Positions 9,457 through 20,024 of a stretch of DNA of 64,000 nt are shown here, in pieces. The stretch comes from Rhodococcoides corynebacterioides (GTDB lineage: Bacteria; Actinomycetota; Actinomycetes; Mycobacteriales; Mycobacteriaceae), in NCBI RefSeq assembly GCF_019834675.1, contig NZ_JABUBU010000005.1, forward strand, positions 1-64,000, in the 5' to 3' direction. Each line of letters begins with the position of its first letter. The stretch's first letter is position 1. The position numbers and the translations under genes were made by a program. Under the pieces are notes generated by a model, which saw only the letters and a list, made by a program, of their open reading frames with translations, was not told the DNA's origin and searched no databases.

Positions 9457-9614
9457 CGATGGTCTCCGTTCGTTCCAGTCCCGCCTGGCGGGTACCGGAC
9501 TACTCGTGAGTGATCGAGCGCCAGAGTAGTGCCGTGGAGTTCACGGGCGCCATGCGACGCCGGTCACACCCGGCGACGCGGCGACGACGCCCGCGCGGTG
9601 AGAACGCGCCCGGA

Positions 9615-10703
9615 TCAGTCCGCGCGACGACGGCGACGACCGCCACCCGACGCCGTGTCCGCGGTCCCCATCGACGCCAGAATCTCCGCGACGGACCGCC
9701 CGCTGGTGTGCGAGCCGGACCGCGAGTCCTCCGGCGGGTAGTCGGCTGCGCTCGGCTCGGGTGCCGGGGTCGGTTCGGGCGCCGGGGTCGGTTCGGGCGC
9801 CGGGGTCGGCTCCGGCTCGGGCATCGGGAACGGCTCGGGCTCGGGCTCCGGCTCGGGGAACGGCGCGGGCTCCGGCGTCGGGAACGGCTCGGGCGCCGGC
9901 GCCGGGTCCGGCTCGGCCGGGAACGGAACCGGGTCGGGCTCGGCCGGGAACGGAACCGGGTCGGGCTCGGGCGGGGCAGGAACCGGCTCGGGCTCGGGCG
10001 AGGACGGAACTGTCTCCGCCCGTCCGGTGGACCGCGCCGGAGCCGGGCGGAAAGTGCCGTCGGCGTCGAATTCGCCGCCGATGATCGAGGTCTCGGCCGT
10101 GACCGGATCGTCGTACGGGCTCGCGAAGCCGGCGTGGCCGTACGACGGCTCCGGGCTGTACGCGGGGGTGCGGGTGCGGGATGCGCCGGGGACGTAGAGG
10201 CCCGAGGGCGCCGCTTCGTAGCCGTGGGCCCGGTCGGCGAGTTCGCGCATGCGGTGCGCCTCGGCGAGGGCGGCGCGATCGTCGGGCAGTTCCCCGTCGA
10301 ACAGCATCTCGAGGCTGCGGCGCAGCGCGACCAGTTCGGCGCGCAGCGCGCGGACCTCGTCCGAGCTCTCGCCCACCTCGGCGCGCACGCGGCTCTCGAC
10401 GCCGAGTTCGTACTCCCGTCGTGCCGCGATCTCGCGCTCGAGCTGGAGTTCGTAGACGGTCTGCAGATCGCGCGCCTTCATCCGATCGGCCGCCGCGTCG
10501 CGTCGGTACCGCGTCATGGCGAAGGCTCCGAGGATGGCCGCCCACAGTGCGGCGACGATGCCCACGCGCAGCAGTGGAACGCTGTCGCTGAGGATCAGCA
10601 CCACGCTCGCGACGACGCCGAGAAGCACCAGACCTGCGAGAACGGTGTGATCGTTGCCACGTCTGGTGCGACGGTTCGCCTTGCCACGCCCGGTCTCCGT
10701 CAT
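9615..10703 (-). CDS. Membrane-anchored Pro/Glu-rich protein, DUF6779 type
   Basis: The 362-residue protein has two hydrophobic helices (about residues 21-62), then a charged coiled coil (about 75-140) containing ARREYELGVE. A long low-complexity tail follows, built from Pro-Glu-Pro units such as PEPDPVPFPAEP. The last 45 residues return to a conserved pattern, GRSVAEILASMG, followed by a basic GGGRRRRRAD end. The position between DUF3180 and DUF2520 matches the M. tuberculosis gene Rv3604c. The tail looks able to span or bind the cell envelope; its function is unknown. Confidence 0.75.
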   Translation of the reverse strand: MTETGRGKANRRTRRGNDHTVLAGLVLLGVVASVVLILSDSVPLLRVGIVAALWAAILGAFAMTRYRRDAAADRMKARDLQTVYELQLEREIAARREYELGVESRVRAEVGESSDEVRALRAELVALRRSLEMLFDGELPDDRAALAEAHRMRELADRAHGYEAAPSGLYVPGASRTRTPAYSPEPSYGHAGFASPYDDPVTAETSIIGGEFDADGTFRPAPARSTGRAETVPSSPEPEPVPAPPEPDPVPFPAEPDPVPFPAEPDPAPAPEPFPTPEPAPFPEPEPEPEPFPMPEPEPTPAPEPTPAPEPTPAPEPSAADYPPEDSRSGSHTSGRSVAEILASMGTADTASGGGRRRRRAD

Positions 10704-10768
10704 GGCCTCCAGGGTAACGGCACCCCGGTCTGTTCTCCGTCACCAACCCGCCCGCCGGAACGACGACG

Positions 10769-11239
10769 TCAGGACGCGGCGTGGTCCTCGCCCGGCTCGT
10801 CCGGCGTGCGGCAGCAGTGCTCCACCCAGAGTGCGGCGGCCACCGTCACGACGCCGGCGACGGCTCCGACGACGACACCCGGCAGGTCCTCGCTCGCGGC
10901 CCGCAGCACGCCCCGCAGCGGCAGGAGGTGGACGAGGACACCGGCCCACACGCCCGCGGCCGCGGCTCCCACCAACGCCGCGGCCTTGGCCAGCGCAGCG
11001 CCCCGCGCCACGGTGATCGGGTGCAGCTGTCCGGGCCCCGGCCCGATACGCCGGGTCCGCAGCCGCGAGCGCACGACGAACCCGACCACCACCAGCACCA
11101 CCGACACCGGATAGAGGGACGCCCCGGCGAACGGCGAGATCGGCGGCACCGTCCCGTAGAACGTGCGCACCAGCAACCACGACGCCACGGCGGCGGTCAC
11201 CGCGATGACCAGGAGGTCGCGCACGCGGGTGGCGGTCAC
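10769..11239 (-). CDS. DUF3180 membrane protein
   Basis: A 156-residue integral membrane protein with four hydrophobic helices (about residues 8-26, 40-58, 78-98 and 114-134). It has the DUF3180 pattern of two hairpins separated by a basic cytoplasmic loop (VRSRLRTRRIG). The GTG start was chosen because it overlaps the folK stop by GTGA; a longer frame upstream reads only folK shadow. It follows folK in many actinobacteria and its role is not known. Confidence 0.8.
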   Translation of the reverse strand: MTATRVRDLLVIAVTAAVASWLLVRTFYGTVPPISPFAGASLYPVSVVLVVVGFVVRSRLRTRRIGPGPGQLHPITVARGAALAKAAALVGAAAAGVWAGVLVHLLPLRGVLRAASEDLPGVVVGAVAGVVTVAAALWVEHCCRTPDEPGEDHAAS

Positions 11240-11721
11240 CGCACGTCCTCCACCCGTCGGACGCCGTCCCGCTCCGCGGGACTCAGGGCCGCCAGATGCT
11301 CGGTCACGGGAACGCCGTGCAGGACGGCGTCGGGCTGGACGTCCAACCACGGTCGCAGCACGAAGGCGCGCAGGTGGGCGCGCGGATGCGGCAGGGTGAG
11401 CTCCGGATCGTCGCTGACGACGTCGTCACAGGCGACGAGATCGACGTCCAGCGTGCGCGGTCCCCAGCGCACCACCCGCGTGCGCTCGGCGACCTGTTCG
11501 AGGCGCTGGGCACGCAGCAGCCATTCCCGCGCGTCGGCGTCGGCGTCCTCGGCGAGCACCACCAGATTGAGGAAGTCGTCCTGCTCGACTCCACCCCACG
11601 GCGGCGTCGCGTACGTGTGCGAGACGGCGACGACGGTGTCACCGAGCCCGTCGACGGCGGCGCCGAGCAACGCGCGCGAGTCGCCGAGGTTGCTTCCCAG
11701 CGACAGGACGACGCGGCTCAT
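11236..11721 (-). CDS. folK: 6-hydroxymethyl-7,8-dihydropterin pyrophosphokinase
   Basis: FolK transfers pyrophosphate from ATP to the pterin for folate synthesis. The 161 residues begin with the ATP-binding [14 protein letters not shown] and contain [11 protein letters not shown], the family signature with two Mg-binding Asp. The pterin-site [13 protein letters not shown] follows. Its start overlaps the folB stop by ATGA. It is the fourth folate gene of the run folE-folP-folB-folK. Confidence 0.95.
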   Translation of the reverse strand: MSRVVLSLGSNLGDSRALLGAAVDGLGDTVVAVSHTYATPPWGGVEQDDFLNLVVLAEDADADAREWLLRAQRLEQVAERTRVVRWGPRTLDVDLVACDDVVSDDPELTLPHPRAHLRAFVLRPWLDVQPDAVLHGVPVTEHLAALSPAERDGVRRVEDVR

Positions 11722-12080
11722 GCGCGCTCGCGGGTCACCACGACGGCGACGTCGGCGAACTGCAGCGGAATCGGAGCCGACGGCTTGTGCAGCGTGACCT
11801 CGACCCGCACCACCCGCGGATCGGTGAGAACGCCGTCGGCGATCTCGCCGGCCACGGTCTCGATGAGATCGCGCGGCGGCCCGGCGATCACGGCGGCAGC
11901 GGCCTCGGCCAGTTCGCCGTAGTGGGCGGTGTCGGCGAGGTCGTCGGACGCCGCAGCGGGCGCCAGATCCATGTGCACCACCAGGTCGACGACGAAGTCC
12001 TGGCCGTCACGGCGCTCGTGGTCGAACACGCCGTGGTGCCCGCGGACCGTCAGCCCACGCAGTTCGATGCGGTCGGTCAC
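11718..12080 (-). CDS. folB: Dihydroneopterin aldolase
   Basis: FolB splits dihydroneopterin to 6-hydroxymethyl-dihydropterin. The 120-residue product carries the conserved opening [16 protein letters not shown], with the active-site Tyr/His region and the Glu of [17 protein letters not shown] follows and then [12 protein letters not shown], with the catalytic Lys near residue 100. I placed the start at the GTG that overlaps the folP stop (GTGA); a longer frame upstream is a shadow of folP. Confidence 0.94.
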   Translation of the reverse strand: MTDRIELRGLTVRGHHGVFDHERRDGQDFVVDLVVHMDLAPAAASDDLADTAHYGELAEAAAAVIAGPPRDLIETVAGEIADGVLTDPRVVRVEVTLHKPSAPIPLQFADVAVVVTRERA

Positions 12081-12970
12081 GGCGTTCCTCCGAGATCGGG
12101 GGCCGTCCACCGGTGGTGGACGGCGAGGGCGTCGACGGTTCCGCGGACGTCGTGCACGCGCACACCCCACGCGCCCGCCCTCGCGGCCAACACGGAGATC
12201 GCCGCCGTCGCGACGTCGCGTTCCGTCGGGGGCCGCGGCTCGCCGCCCCGCGCGAGCAACGTTCCGAGGAACCGCTTCCGCGAGGCGCCCACCAGGACCG
12301 GAAAGCCGGTGTCGACCAGGCGACCGAGACCGCGCAGCAGGGCCCAGTTGTGGTCGGCGTTCTTGGCGAACCCGAGACCGGGATCGAGCACGATGCGGTC
12401 CGCGTGGACCCCGGCGGCCACCGCGGCGTCCACCTGGCGGAGCAGACCGGCCCGCACGTCGTCGACGATGTTCCCGTACTCGAGCGCCGCCGGGGAGCCC
12501 GGCCGGTGGGTCCAGTCCGGGGTCGCCGCCCAGTGCATGAGCATCCACCCCGCGCCGGCGTCGGCGACCGTGCGCGACATCGCCGCATCGGCGAGTCCAC
12601 CGGAGACGTCGTTGATCCAGCTCGCGCCGGCCTCGACGGCGGCCGCGGCGACGGACGCCCGCATCGTGTCGACGCTGACGGCCACGCCCTCCGCGACCAA
12701 CAGGCGGATCACGGGGACGACCCGCGCGGTCTCCACCGCGGGATCGACGCGGTCCGCACCCGGCCGCGTGGATTCACCACCGACGTCGACCAGATCGGCG
12801 CCGTCGGCGACGAGATCGAGCCCGCGGGCCACGGCGCGATCGACGTCCAGGTAGCGACCGCCGTCGGAGAAGGAATCGGCGGTCACGTTGACCACCCCCA
12901 TCACGACGGGCGGGCGGCCGACGCGTGCGGACGACGCCGGGTCGAGAGCGATCACGGCCGCACTATCCAC
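12077..12970 (-). CDS. folP: Dihydropteroate synthase
   Basis: The sulfonamide target, joining p-aminobenzoate to the pterin pyrophosphate. The 297-residue TIM barrel has [16 protein letters not shown] (loop 1) near residue 23. [15 protein letters not shown] (loop 2) is near residue 58. INDVSGG is around residue 138 and GASRKRFLG near residue 222. The GTG at 12970 overlaps the folE stop; a later GTG nine bases to twelve bases on could also serve. All motifs are intact, so this is the functional FolP1 type and not the divergent paralogue. Confidence 0.94.
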   Translation of the reverse strand: MDSAAVIALDPASSARVGRPPVVMGVVNVTADSFSDGGRYLDVDRAVARGLDLVADGADLVDVGGESTRPGADRVDPAVETARVVPVIRLLVAEGVAVSVDTMRASVAAAAVEAGASWINDVSGGLADAAMSRTVADAGAGWMLMHWAATPDWTHRPGSPAALEYGNIVDDVRAGLLRQVDAAVAAGVHADRIVLDPGLGFAKNADHNWALLRGLGRLVDTGFPVLVGASRKRFLGTLLARGGEPRPPTERDVATAAISVLAARAGAWGVRVHDVRGTVDALAVHHRWTAPDLGGTP

Positions 12971-13589
12971 GCAGAATGAGGTCCAGGGCCTCGGACCGGG
13001 AGACCGCGCTCGACTGGAACACCCCGCGGACCGCCGAGGTCGTGGTCCGCGCGCCGGGCTTGCGGATTCCGCGCATCGCCATGCACAGATGCTCCGCCTC
13101 CATGACGACGATGACGCCTCGCGGCTCGAGTTTGCGCATCAGGGCGTCGGCCACCTGGGTGGTGAGCCGCTCCTGCACCTGCGGCCGCTTGGCGTACAGA
13201 TCGACCACGCGGGCCAGCTTCGACAGCCCGGTGACCCGGCCGGACGGTCCGGGGATGTACCCGACGTGGGCCACACCGTGGAACGACACCAGGTGGTGCT
13301 CGCAGGTGGAGTACATCGGAATGTCCCGCACCATCACCAACTCGCGGTGCGACTCGTCGAACGTGGTGTCGAGCACCGAGTCCGGGTCGACGAACAGTCC
13401 GCCGAACACCTCCTCGTACGCCCGCGCCACCCGCGCCGGAGTGTCCTTCAGACCCTCCCGGTCGGGATCCTCGCCGACGGCGATCAGCAGTTCACGGACG
13501 GCGGCCTCGGCCCGCTCCCGATCGAACGGGCGACCGTTGGTGACGGACACCGGTTGATCGTAGGACTCGTCGACACGACTGAGAGACAC
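12963..13589 (-). CDS. folE: GTP cyclohydrolase I
   Basis: FolE opens GTP to dihydroneopterin triphosphate, the entry to folate. The 208 residues carry the zinc-site Cys and His in MYSTCEHHL near residue 93, and the second Cys in [12 protein letters not shown] near residue 164. [13 protein letters not shown], the family signature, lies between them. The start is a GTG giving [11 protein letters not shown]. It lies 123 bp after ftsH and overlaps folP, so the folate run folE-folP-folB-folK-DUF3180 may be read from a promoter in that gap or from ftsH. Confidence 0.96.
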   Translation of the reverse strand: MSLSRVDESYDQPVSVTNGRPFDRERAEAAVRELLIAVGEDPDREGLKDTPARVARAYEEVFGGLFVDPDSVLDTTFDESHRELVMVRDIPMYSTCEHHLVSFHGVAHVGYIPGPSGRVTGLSKLARVVDLYAKRPQVQERLTTQVADALMRKLEPRGVIVVMEAEHLCMAMRGIRKPGARTTTSAVRGVFQSSAVSRSEALDLILRG

Positions 13590-13712
13590 GGTTTCGGCCC
13601 CTTCCGATGAGGCACTGCAGGCGGGAGCGGCGCGGCCGTGACGGCAACACCGCTCCAGCGATGGACCACGCCGACCGGATGTCGACGGGACGAGGGGACC
13701 AACGGCCAGACT

Positions 13713-16394
13713 CTAGCGGGAGTCCGGCCCCTCCCACCGCTGGGTCGGCGGCGGTGTGGACGAGCCACGGTCCGGGTTCTGCGGATCGTCCTGCCCGTAC
13801 GGCTCGCGGTACGGCTCGGGCTCGGCCTGCGGCTCGCGGTACGGCTCGGGCTCGGCCTGCGGCTCGCGGTACGGCTGCGGTTCGCGATACGGCTGAGCCT
13901 CGCCGTACGGCTGGGGATCACCGTAGGGCGGGTTCTCGCCGTGGGGATGGGGCTGTCCGTAGCCCTGCGGCTGTCCGTAGCCCTGCGGCTGTCCGTAGCC
14001 CTGCGGCTGTCCGTATCCCTGCGGCTGGCCGTAACCCTGCGGCTGCCCGTACCCCTGCGGCTGCCCGTACCCCTGCGGCTGGCCGTACCCCTGCGGTTGG
14101 CCGTACCCCTGGTCGCCGGCCGGTCCGTACTGCCCCTGGTAGCGCGGCGCCTCGTCCTCGCGCGGCGGCCAGCCCGGCGCGGACCAGCCGGCCGGAGCAC
14201 CGTAATCGGGCACGGACACACCGGGACGACCGCCGCGGTGTGCGCCGCCGCCCGTGACTCCCCGGCCGTCGTTCCAGCCGCGCGACCCGTTCTGGCCGGA
14301 TCCGTTCTGACCCGACCCGGTCTGACCCGACCCGTTCTGACCGGACCCGTGCTGGGTGCCGTTCGGCGCGCCGTTGTGGGCGCCGCCGTTCCACTCGCCC
14401 GACGCCGTCTCGCGACCGGACCCGACCAGGCTCGGCTGCTTGACGACGGACACCGGCGGCCACGGCTCGCCGCGCTCGGCGGCGAGTTCGCGCGGCGTCT
14501 TCACCGGCGGCTTGGTCGAGGGGGTGCGATCACCGAAGTCGTTGAACGTGGTGATGCGGGGACGCTTCTCGACGCCCGTGAAGATCTGCTCGAGATCCTT
14601 GCGGGTGAGGGTCTCGCGTTCGAGGAGCTGCGTGGCGAGCTCGTCGAGCACGTCGCGGTACTCGTCGAGGATGGCCCACGCCTCGGTGTGGGCGGCCTCG
14701 ATGAGGTTGCGCACCTCGCCGTCGATCTCGCGAGCGACCTCGTGCGAGTAGTCGGACTGCTGTCCCATGGACCGGCCGAGGAACGGGTCGCCCTGTTCCT
14801 GGCCGTACCGGACGGCGCCGAGCTTGCTGCTCATGCCGTACTCGGTGACCATCGCGCGGGCGATCTTGGTGGCCTGGTCGATGTCGGACGACGCGCCGGT
14901 GGTGGGCTCGTGGAACACGAGTTCCTCCGCGGCGCGGCCACCCATGGCCATGACCAGGCGCGCGATCATCTCCGACCGGGTCATCAGGCCCTTGTCGTCC
15001 TCCGGCACCGTCATGGCGTGACCGCCGGTGCGGCCGCGCGCGAGGATGGTGACCTTGTAGATCGGTTCGATGTCCGGCATCGCCCAGGCGGCCAGGGTGT
15101 GGCCGCCCTCGTGGTACGCGGTGATCTTGCGTTCGTGCTCGCTGATGATGCGGCTCTTGCGACGGGGGCCGCCGATGACGCGGTCGACCGACTCCTCGAG
15201 CGCCGCCTCGGTGATGACCGTGCCGTTCTCGCGTGCGGTGAGCAGCGCCGCCTCGTTGATGACGTTGGCGAGGTCCGCGCCGGACATGCCGACGGTGCGC
15301 TTGGCCAGGCCCTCGAGGTCGGCGTCCTGGGCGATCGGCTTGCCCTTGGAGTGCACCGCCAGGATGGCGCGCCGACCCGCGAGGTCGGGGGCGCCGACGG
15401 GGATCTGCCGGTCGAAGCGGCCGGGACGCAGCAGGGCGGGGTCGAGGATGTCGGGCCGGTTGGTCGCGGCGATGAGGATGACGCCGGTGCGGTCGCCGAA
15501 TCCATCCATCTCGACGAGCAGCTGGTTCAGCGTCTGCTCTCGCTCGTCGTGGCCGCCGCCGAGGCCCGCGCCGCGCTGACGTCCGACGGCGTCGATCTCG
15601 TCCACGAAGATGATGCAGGGGCTGTTCTGCTTGGCCTGCTCGAACAGGTCGCGCACGCGGGAGGCGCCGACACCGACGAACATCTCGACGAAGTCGGATC
15701 CGGAGATGGTGAAGAACGGCACACCGGCCTCCCCGGCGACCGCGCGGGCGAGCAGCGTCTTGCCCGTTCCGGGCGGGCCGTACAGCAGCACGCCACGCGG
15801 AATCTTCGCGCCGAGCGACTGGTAGCGAACCGGGTTCTGCAGGAAGTCCTTGATCTCGTAGAGCTCCTCGACCGCCTCGTCCGAGCCCGCGACGTCGGCG
15901 AACGTGGTCTTCGGCATGTCCTTGGTGAGCTGCTTGGCCTTGGACTTGCCGAAGCCCATCACGCCACCGCGGCCGCCGCCCTGCATGCGGGACATGACGA
16001 AGACGAAGAGTCCGAGCAGGATGATCATCGGCAGCAGGAACAGCAGGATCGAGCTGAACCAGCTGTCCTGCGTGACGCGGGTGTCGAAGCTCTCGGCTCC
16101 CGACGCCGCCACCTTGTCGTAGATCTGGCCGGCCACCGAGTCCGGGTACTGCGCGATGATCTGCGTCTTGCCCTCGGTGGCGTCGCTGCCCTGGTTCAGC
16201 TCCAGCCGGACCTGCTGTTCGCGGTCGTCGATCTGGGCCGTCTTCACGTTCCGGTCGTCCAGCTGGGTCACGGCGGTGGAGGTGTCCACCCGCGTCCAGC
16301 CCCGCGTGTCGTCGCCGAACCAGCTGAAGGCGAAGATCACCAACAGGATGGCGGCGACGATCGCCAGGTTGCGGAACAGTGTCTTGCGGTTCAT
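13713..16394 (-). CDS. ftsH: ATP-dependent zinc metalloprotease FtsH
   Basis: Membrane-bound AAA protease for quality control of membrane and short-lived proteins. The 893 residues begin [15 protein letters not shown], with one membrane segment near residues 9-26 and a second near 112-134. The AAA module has Walker A GPPGTGKT (about 206), DEIDA (about 265) and the SRH arginines. The protease zinc motif HEGGH is at about 428-432. Family members are about 650-760 residues; the extra C-terminal 200 are disordered and include nine QGYGQP units. The start was set at the ATG before NRKTLF because the family begins there. Confidence 0.95.
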   Translation of the reverse strand: MNRKTLFRNLAIVAAILLVIFAFSWFGDDTRGWTRVDTSTAVTQLDDRNVKTAQIDDREQQVRLELNQGSDATEGKTQIIAQYPDSVAGQIYDKVAASGAESFDTRVTQDSWFSSILLFLLPMIILLGLFVFVMSRMQGGGRGGVMGFGKSKAKQLTKDMPKTTFADVAGSDEAVEELYEIKDFLQNPVRYQSLGAKIPRGVLLYGPPGTGKTLLARAVAGEAGVPFFTISGSDFVEMFVGVGASRVRDLFEQAKQNSPCIIFVDEIDAVGRQRGAGLGGGHDEREQTLNQLLVEMDGFGDRTGVILIAATNRPDILDPALLRPGRFDRQIPVGAPDLAGRRAILAVHSKGKPIAQDADLEGLAKRTVGMSGADLANVINEAALLTARENGTVITEAALEESVDRVIGGPRRKSRIISEHERKITAYHEGGHTLAAWAMPDIEPIYKVTILARGRTGGHAMTVPEDDKGLMTRSEMIARLVMAMGGRAAEELVFHEPTTGASSDIDQATKIARAMVTEYGMSSKLGAVRYGQEQGDPFLGRSMGQQSDYSHEVAREIDGEVRNLIEAAHTEAWAILDEYRDVLDELATQLLERETLTRKDLEQIFTGVEKRPRITTFNDFGDRTPSTKPPVKTPRELAAERGEPWPPVSVVKQPSLVGSGRETASGEWNGGAHNGAPNGTQHGSGQNGSGQTGSGQNGSGQNGSRGWNDGRGVTGGGAHRGGRPGVSVPDYGAPAGWSAPGWPPREDEAPRYQGQYGPAGDQGYGQPQGYGQPQGYGQPQGYGQPQGYGQPQGYGQPQGYGQPQGYGQPQGYGQPHPHGENPPYGDPQPYGEAQPYREPQPYREPQAEPEPYREPQAEPEPYREPYGQDDPQNPDRGSSTPPPTQRWEGPDSR
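13951..14113. repeat. 18-bp minisatellite inside ftsH (QGYGQP repeats)
   Basis: About nine 18-bp units encode repeated QGYGQP at the FtsH C-terminus. Neighbouring units at the left end are identical at the DNA level, while those at the right differ at silent positions. This points to recent unit duplication on one side. The reading frame is preserved throughout. Confidence 0.85.
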
Positions 16395-16582
16395 ACAGCG
16401 TCGCCTTCTGGGGCCGTCGGGCTCGTCGTCACGTGCGCAGGTCGGGGACGGGAACACCCGCTCCCCGGCACAACACCGGAAAGGGTCAGGTTACCGCGTG
16501 AGAGGTCCCGCCCGCCGATGCACACAATCGGCCCAACGACGACGGCCCGGCGATGGTTCCCGGCGCGGGGTCGGATGCGGGG

Positions 16583-17077
16583 TCAGATGCGGGGGCGGGC
16601 GGCCCGCGGCATGAGGTACCAGAACCCGATGAGCAGGACGGTGACGACGGCCGCCGCGGGCAGCGCCGCGGCCGGTCCGATCACGATCTCGAAGGTCAGG
16701 GCGACGGCGCCCACCAGGGTCACCCCGAGCATCGCGATACCGCCGATGGCGAGCCGGTTTCCGGCCGTGACCAGGACGCCGATCGCGCGTCGGCGGAACA
16801 GGAGCCGGTGCATCCCCACCGGGGCGACCAGGAGGATCGTCGCCATCGTCGACGCGGAGACCGTCACCAGGTAGATGCCGTGACCGCGCGCGGAGAGGTC
16901 CTCGAACCGGCTCTGGAACGGCAGGGTGAGCAGGAACCCGGTGAGCAACTGCACACCGGTCTGCACCACCCGCAGCTCTTGGAGCAGCGCGAGCCAGTTG
17001 CGGTCGAGCTGCTGGGTCGGCGTCTCGCCCCGCACCTCGCGGTTCCACTCGATCTGGTCGTCGTCGTCCGTCGTCAC
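16583..17077 (-). CDS. DUF6328 family membrane protein
   Basis: A 164-residue protein with a charged N-terminus (TTDDDDQIEWNRE) and four hydrophobic helices at about residues 37-56, 70-88, 104-125 and 133-155. The segment LLQELRVVQTGVQLLTGFLL is typical of DUF6328. A clear GGGGGAC lies 5 nt before the GTG start. It sits 28 bp after the amidase gene and 188 bp before ftsH in the same direction. No function is known. Confidence 0.75.
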   Translation of the reverse strand: MTTDDDDQIEWNREVRGETPTQQLDRNWLALLQELRVVQTGVQLLTGFLLTLPFQSRFEDLSARGHGIYLVTVSASTMATILLVAPVGMHRLLFRRRAIGVLVTAGNRLAIGGIAMLGVTLVGAVALTFEIVIGPAAALPAAAVVTVLLIGFWYLMPRAARPRI

Positions 17078-17105
17078 CGATGTCCCCCGGCTCTCCCGTG
17101 TGCGG

Positions 17106-18437
17106 TCAGGAGCGGTCGTCGGCCGTCCGCGTCCAGGGTCGGTCGCGCTCGAGCTGGGCGGCCACCGACAGCAACAGCGCTTCGGATCCGGGCGGTCCGG
17201 CGATCTGCGCGGCCAGCGGTGTTCCGGAGACCGGGTGGGTGCCCGGCATCGGCACGCTCATCGCCGGCCAGCCGAGCAGGTTCCACAGCGCGGCGAACGG
17301 GGCGTAGCGGATGTTGGCGGCCAGGTTGCCGACCCAGCTCTTCTCGCTCCACCGGTCGGCCGCGATGGGCGGCTGCGCGAGCATCGGCGTGACCACCACG
17401 TCGACGTCGGCGAAGTAGGCGGTCACCCGCCGCTCGAGTGCCTCGATCTGCGACGGCCGCACCAGCCGACGCCCGAGTCGTCCCGCGGCGACGTGACGAC
17501 GCGTGCGCTTCTGCAGTGCGGATCGGTCCAGTCCCGCGGCGTCCGCCGCCGCGCCCGCGGTCCAGCGCGCGAGTTGGCCCACCGGGCTGGCGGGGTAGGG
17601 CAGCTCGGCCGACTCGACACGGTGGCCGCACCCGGCCAGGGCGTCCGCGGTGTCCCGCGCCGCCTGCCGGAAGTGGCCGTCAATGCGGACCACGGGCGAC
17701 GGTGAGCCGAGCGCGAGGCCCACCCGCAGCGGGCGGGGCTCGTCGACGTAGGCCAGGGAGGGGTCACCCGCCATCACCGACAGCACCAGTGCGGCGTCGG
17801 CGACGGTGGTCGCGAGCGGGCCGTTCTCGGCCATCCCGAACCACGAGTTCGCCCCCAGGTCGGAGGGGACGAGGCCGCGGCCGGGCTTGATGCCCACGAG
17901 TCCGCAGTCGGCCGAGGGGATCCGGATGGAGCCGAGACCGTCGTTGCCGTGGGCGACGGGAACCAGTCCCCCGGCCACCGCGGCGGCCGCGCCACCGGAC
18001 GATCCGCCCGAGGTCAGGTCGGTGTTCCACGGGTTCCGGGTGATGCCGTCGGCGCCGTCGGTGGCGGCCCAGAGACACAGTTCCGGCACGGTGGTCAGTC
18101 CGACCACGACGGCGCCGGCGTCCCGCAACCGGGCGACGACGGCGTGGTCCGCGGCCGCGGGGTCGGCGGAGGTCGCCCGTGACCCGCTGCGCATCGGGTA
18201 GCCGGCGACGGGCACGTTGTCCTTCACCGCGATCGGCACGCCGGCGAGGGGCAGCGCGGCGAGGTCGGCGCGGGTGGCGACGGCGTCCGCTTCGCGCAGC
18301 ACCTCGTCGGGGCGGACGACGGCGAAGGCATTCAGGTGCGACCCGGCGGCGATGCGGTCGAGCGCGTCCTGCGCGACCGCGGCGGGTTGGACACGTCCCG
18401 ACCGGACGTCCTCGGCGACAGCGGTCGCGGTGCGCAC
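17106..18437 (-). CDS. Amidase signature family hydrolase
   Basis: A 443-residue enzyme of the Ser-cisSer-Lys amidase family. The catalytic Lys is in IAVKDNVPV near residue 72. The glycine/serine stretch TSGGSSGGAAAAV (near 144-156) supplies the cis-Ser. The nucleophile segment is GSIRIPSADCGLVGIKP, with the Ser and Gly positions present. The substrate cannot be told from sequence. It starts one base after the hpt stop region, so it is likely coupled to hpt. Confidence 0.85.
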   Translation of the reverse strand: MRTATAVAEDVRSGRVQPAAVAQDALDRIAAGSHLNAFAVVRPDEVLREADAVATRADLAALPLAGVPIAVKDNVPVAGYPMRSGSRATSADPAAADHAVVARLRDAGAVVVGLTTVPELCLWAATDGADGITRNPWNTDLTSGGSSGGAAAAVAGGLVPVAHGNDGLGSIRIPSADCGLVGIKPGRGLVPSDLGANSWFGMAENGPLATTVADAALVLSVMAGDPSLAYVDEPRPLRVGLALGSPSPVVRIDGHFRQAARDTADALAGCGHRVESAELPYPASPVGQLARWTAGAAADAAGLDRSALQKRTRRHVAAGRLGRRLVRPSQIEALERRVTAYFADVDVVVTPMLAQPPIAADRWSEKSWVGNLAANIRYAPFAALWNLLGWPAMSVPMPGTHPVSGTPLAAQIAGPPGSEALLLSVAAQLERDRPWTRTADDRS

Positions 18438-18438
18438 G

Positions 18439-18993
18439 TCAGCCGCCGTAGACGTGCGGGTCGAGGGTGCCGATGTAGGGCAGGTCGCGGTACCGCTCGT
18501 CGTAGTCGAGCCCGTAGCCGACGACGAACTCGTCGGGAATGTCGAAGCCGACGTTGGCCACCTCGACGTCGACCTTGACCGCCTCCGGCTTGCGCAGCAA
18601 CGTCACCACCTCGAGCGAGGCGGGCTGCCGGGTGGCGAGGTTCTTCATCAGCCAGGACAGGGTCAGGCCCGAGTCGATGATGTCCTCGACGATCAGGACG
18701 TGGCGGCCGGCGATGTCGCGGTCGAGGTCCTTGAGGATGCGGACCACCCCGGACGACGACGTCGACGAGCCGTAGGAACTGACGGCCATGAACTCGAGCT
18801 GGCTCGGAATCGGCAGTGCGCGAGCGAAATCCGTCATGAACATGATGGCGCCCTTGAGCACGCCGACCAGCAGGAGATCGCCCTCGGGCGCCCCCACCGG
18901 ATAGCGAGCGGCGATCTCCTCGGCCAGCTCGGCGATACGCTTGTCGATCTCCTCGCGGGAGATCAGGATCGATGCGATGTCGCCCTCGTACAC
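18439..18993 (-). CDS. hpt: Hypoxanthine phosphoribosyltransferase
   Basis: Purine salvage enzyme forming IMP or GMP with PRPP. The 184 residues include the PRPP-binding motif [14 protein letters not shown] near residue 105 and the [16 protein letters not shown] strand-turn near residue 45. [18 protein letters not shown] near the end closes the purine site. The GTG start giving [10 protein letters not shown] matches the family beginning; a longer open frame upstream is out of character. It lies between tilS and the amidase gene, as in the mycobacterial order. Confidence 0.95.
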   Translation of the reverse strand: MYEGDIASILISREEIDKRIAELAEEIAARYPVGAPEGDLLLVGVLKGAIMFMTDFARALPIPSQLEFMAVSSYGSSTSSSGVVRILKDLDRDIAGRHVLIVEDIIDSGLTLSWLMKNLATRQPASLEVVTLLRKPEAVKVDVEVANVGFDIPDEFVVGYGLDYDERYRDLPYIGTLDPHVYGG

Positions 18994-19019
18994 GGGTGAG
19001 TGTCCCTTCGGTCGAGCCG

Positions 19020-20024
19020 TCAGTGGTCGAGTGGGTGCCCGTCGCGCGGGTGTCCGATCACCTCGAGCTTGCCACGTCGACGGATCGCGACCAACCGTCC
19101 GCCCCCCTCGATCGACACCGGACCGGCCGGTCGGGCGAGCGCGACCCCGCCCTGTCCCCGCCAGCGCACGACCAGGTCGTCGACCGCCCGCAGCGAGGCG
19201 TCGGTACGCACGTCGGCGCCGCGCTCGCGCAGCCAGGCCAGCACCGCACGTCGTCGGATCGCCGCGGGGGCGTCGACGAGGGCGTCGACCACCAGGGCCT
19301 GCGCGGAGCGCGCCCGGCCGAGCAGCTCGTCGGCGAGGGCGGCCAGGGCGTCGTCGTCCTCCCGCAGCCGACGCGCGGTGCGCGCGAGCGCCTCGGCGAC
19401 GCCGCCCTGCAGGACCTCCTCGAGCAGCGGGAGGACCTCGGTGCGCACGCGAACGCGGGTGAAGCGGGGATCGGCGTTGTGCGGGTCGGTCCAGGGGTCG
19501 ACGCCGAGCTCGGCGCACGCGGCGACGGTGTCGGCTCGGCGAACGCTCAGCAGCGGTCGGCCCCAGGGCGGGGACCACGGCGTCATGGCGCGGAGGGATC
19601 CCGCGCCGGCGCCCCGACCGAGCCCGAGCAGGACCGTCTCCGCCTGATCGTCGAGGGTGTGGCCGAGCAGGACCGGTCGCCCGTCGGCGGCCGCCGTCAG
19701 CGCCGTCCGCCGCGCCCGGCGTGCCGCGGCCTCGAGCCCGCCGGATCCGCTCACCCGCACACGCACCACCGTCGTCGTGGCGCCCAGGGTCTCCGCCCGC
19801 GCCGCCGCCGCGGCGGCCACTTCCGCGGACCCGTCCTGCAGGCCGTGATCGACCACCACCGCCCGCACCGCCAGACCCTCGGCGCAGCAGCCCGCGACCA
19901 GCGCCGTCGAGTCCGCGCCGCCGGAACACCCGACCACCACGCCGTCGGGCGTCGGCCACTGCGTCCGCCACTCCCGCACCGCCCGCCGAACACGGTGCAG
20001 CGCCGGTGTCTCCGGGAAGGTCAT
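19020..20024 (-). CDS. tilS: tRNA(Ile)-lysidine synthetase
   Basis: TilS converts C34 of the tRNA-Ile with anticodon CAU to lysidine, so that it reads AUA. The 334-residue protein has the PP-loop ATP motif [13 protein letters not shown] near residue 32. [20 protein letters not shown] near 128-147 and [15 protein letters not shown] near 185 are further family elements. It is of the short actinobacterial type, without the long C-terminal extension. Its ATG overlaps the stop of the zincin gene by ATGA. Note that many conventional frames on the other strand here are shadows. Confidence 0.93.
   Translation of the reverse strand: MTFPETPALHRVRRAVREWRTQWPTPDGVVVGCSGGADSTALVAGCCAEGLAVRAVVVDHGLQDGSAEVAAAAAARAETLGATTTVVRVRVSGSGGLEAAARRARRTALTAAADGRPVLLGHTLDDQAETVLLGLGRGAGAGSLRAMTPWSPPWGRPLLSVRRADTVAACAELGVDPWTDPHNADPRFTRVRVRTEVLPLLEEVLQGGVAEALARTARRLREDDDALAALADELLGRARSAQALVVDALVDAPAAIRRRAVLAWLRERGADVRTDASLRAVDDLVVRWRGQGGVALARPAGPVSIEGGGRLVAIRRRGKLEVIGHPRDGHPLDH

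Noticed and set aside
9730-10030. Pro/Glu repeats considered as a DNA repeat array or CRISPR-like structure
   Set aside because: They are a codon-level low-complexity tail of one protein with irregular spacing and no spacers. No CRISPR array or cas gene is present anywhere in the window.
17106-18437. GatA subunit of the tRNA amidotransferase
   Set aside because: The amidase signature is present, but the protein lacks GatA-specific length and pattern, and no gatB or gatC is near. A general amidase call is safer.
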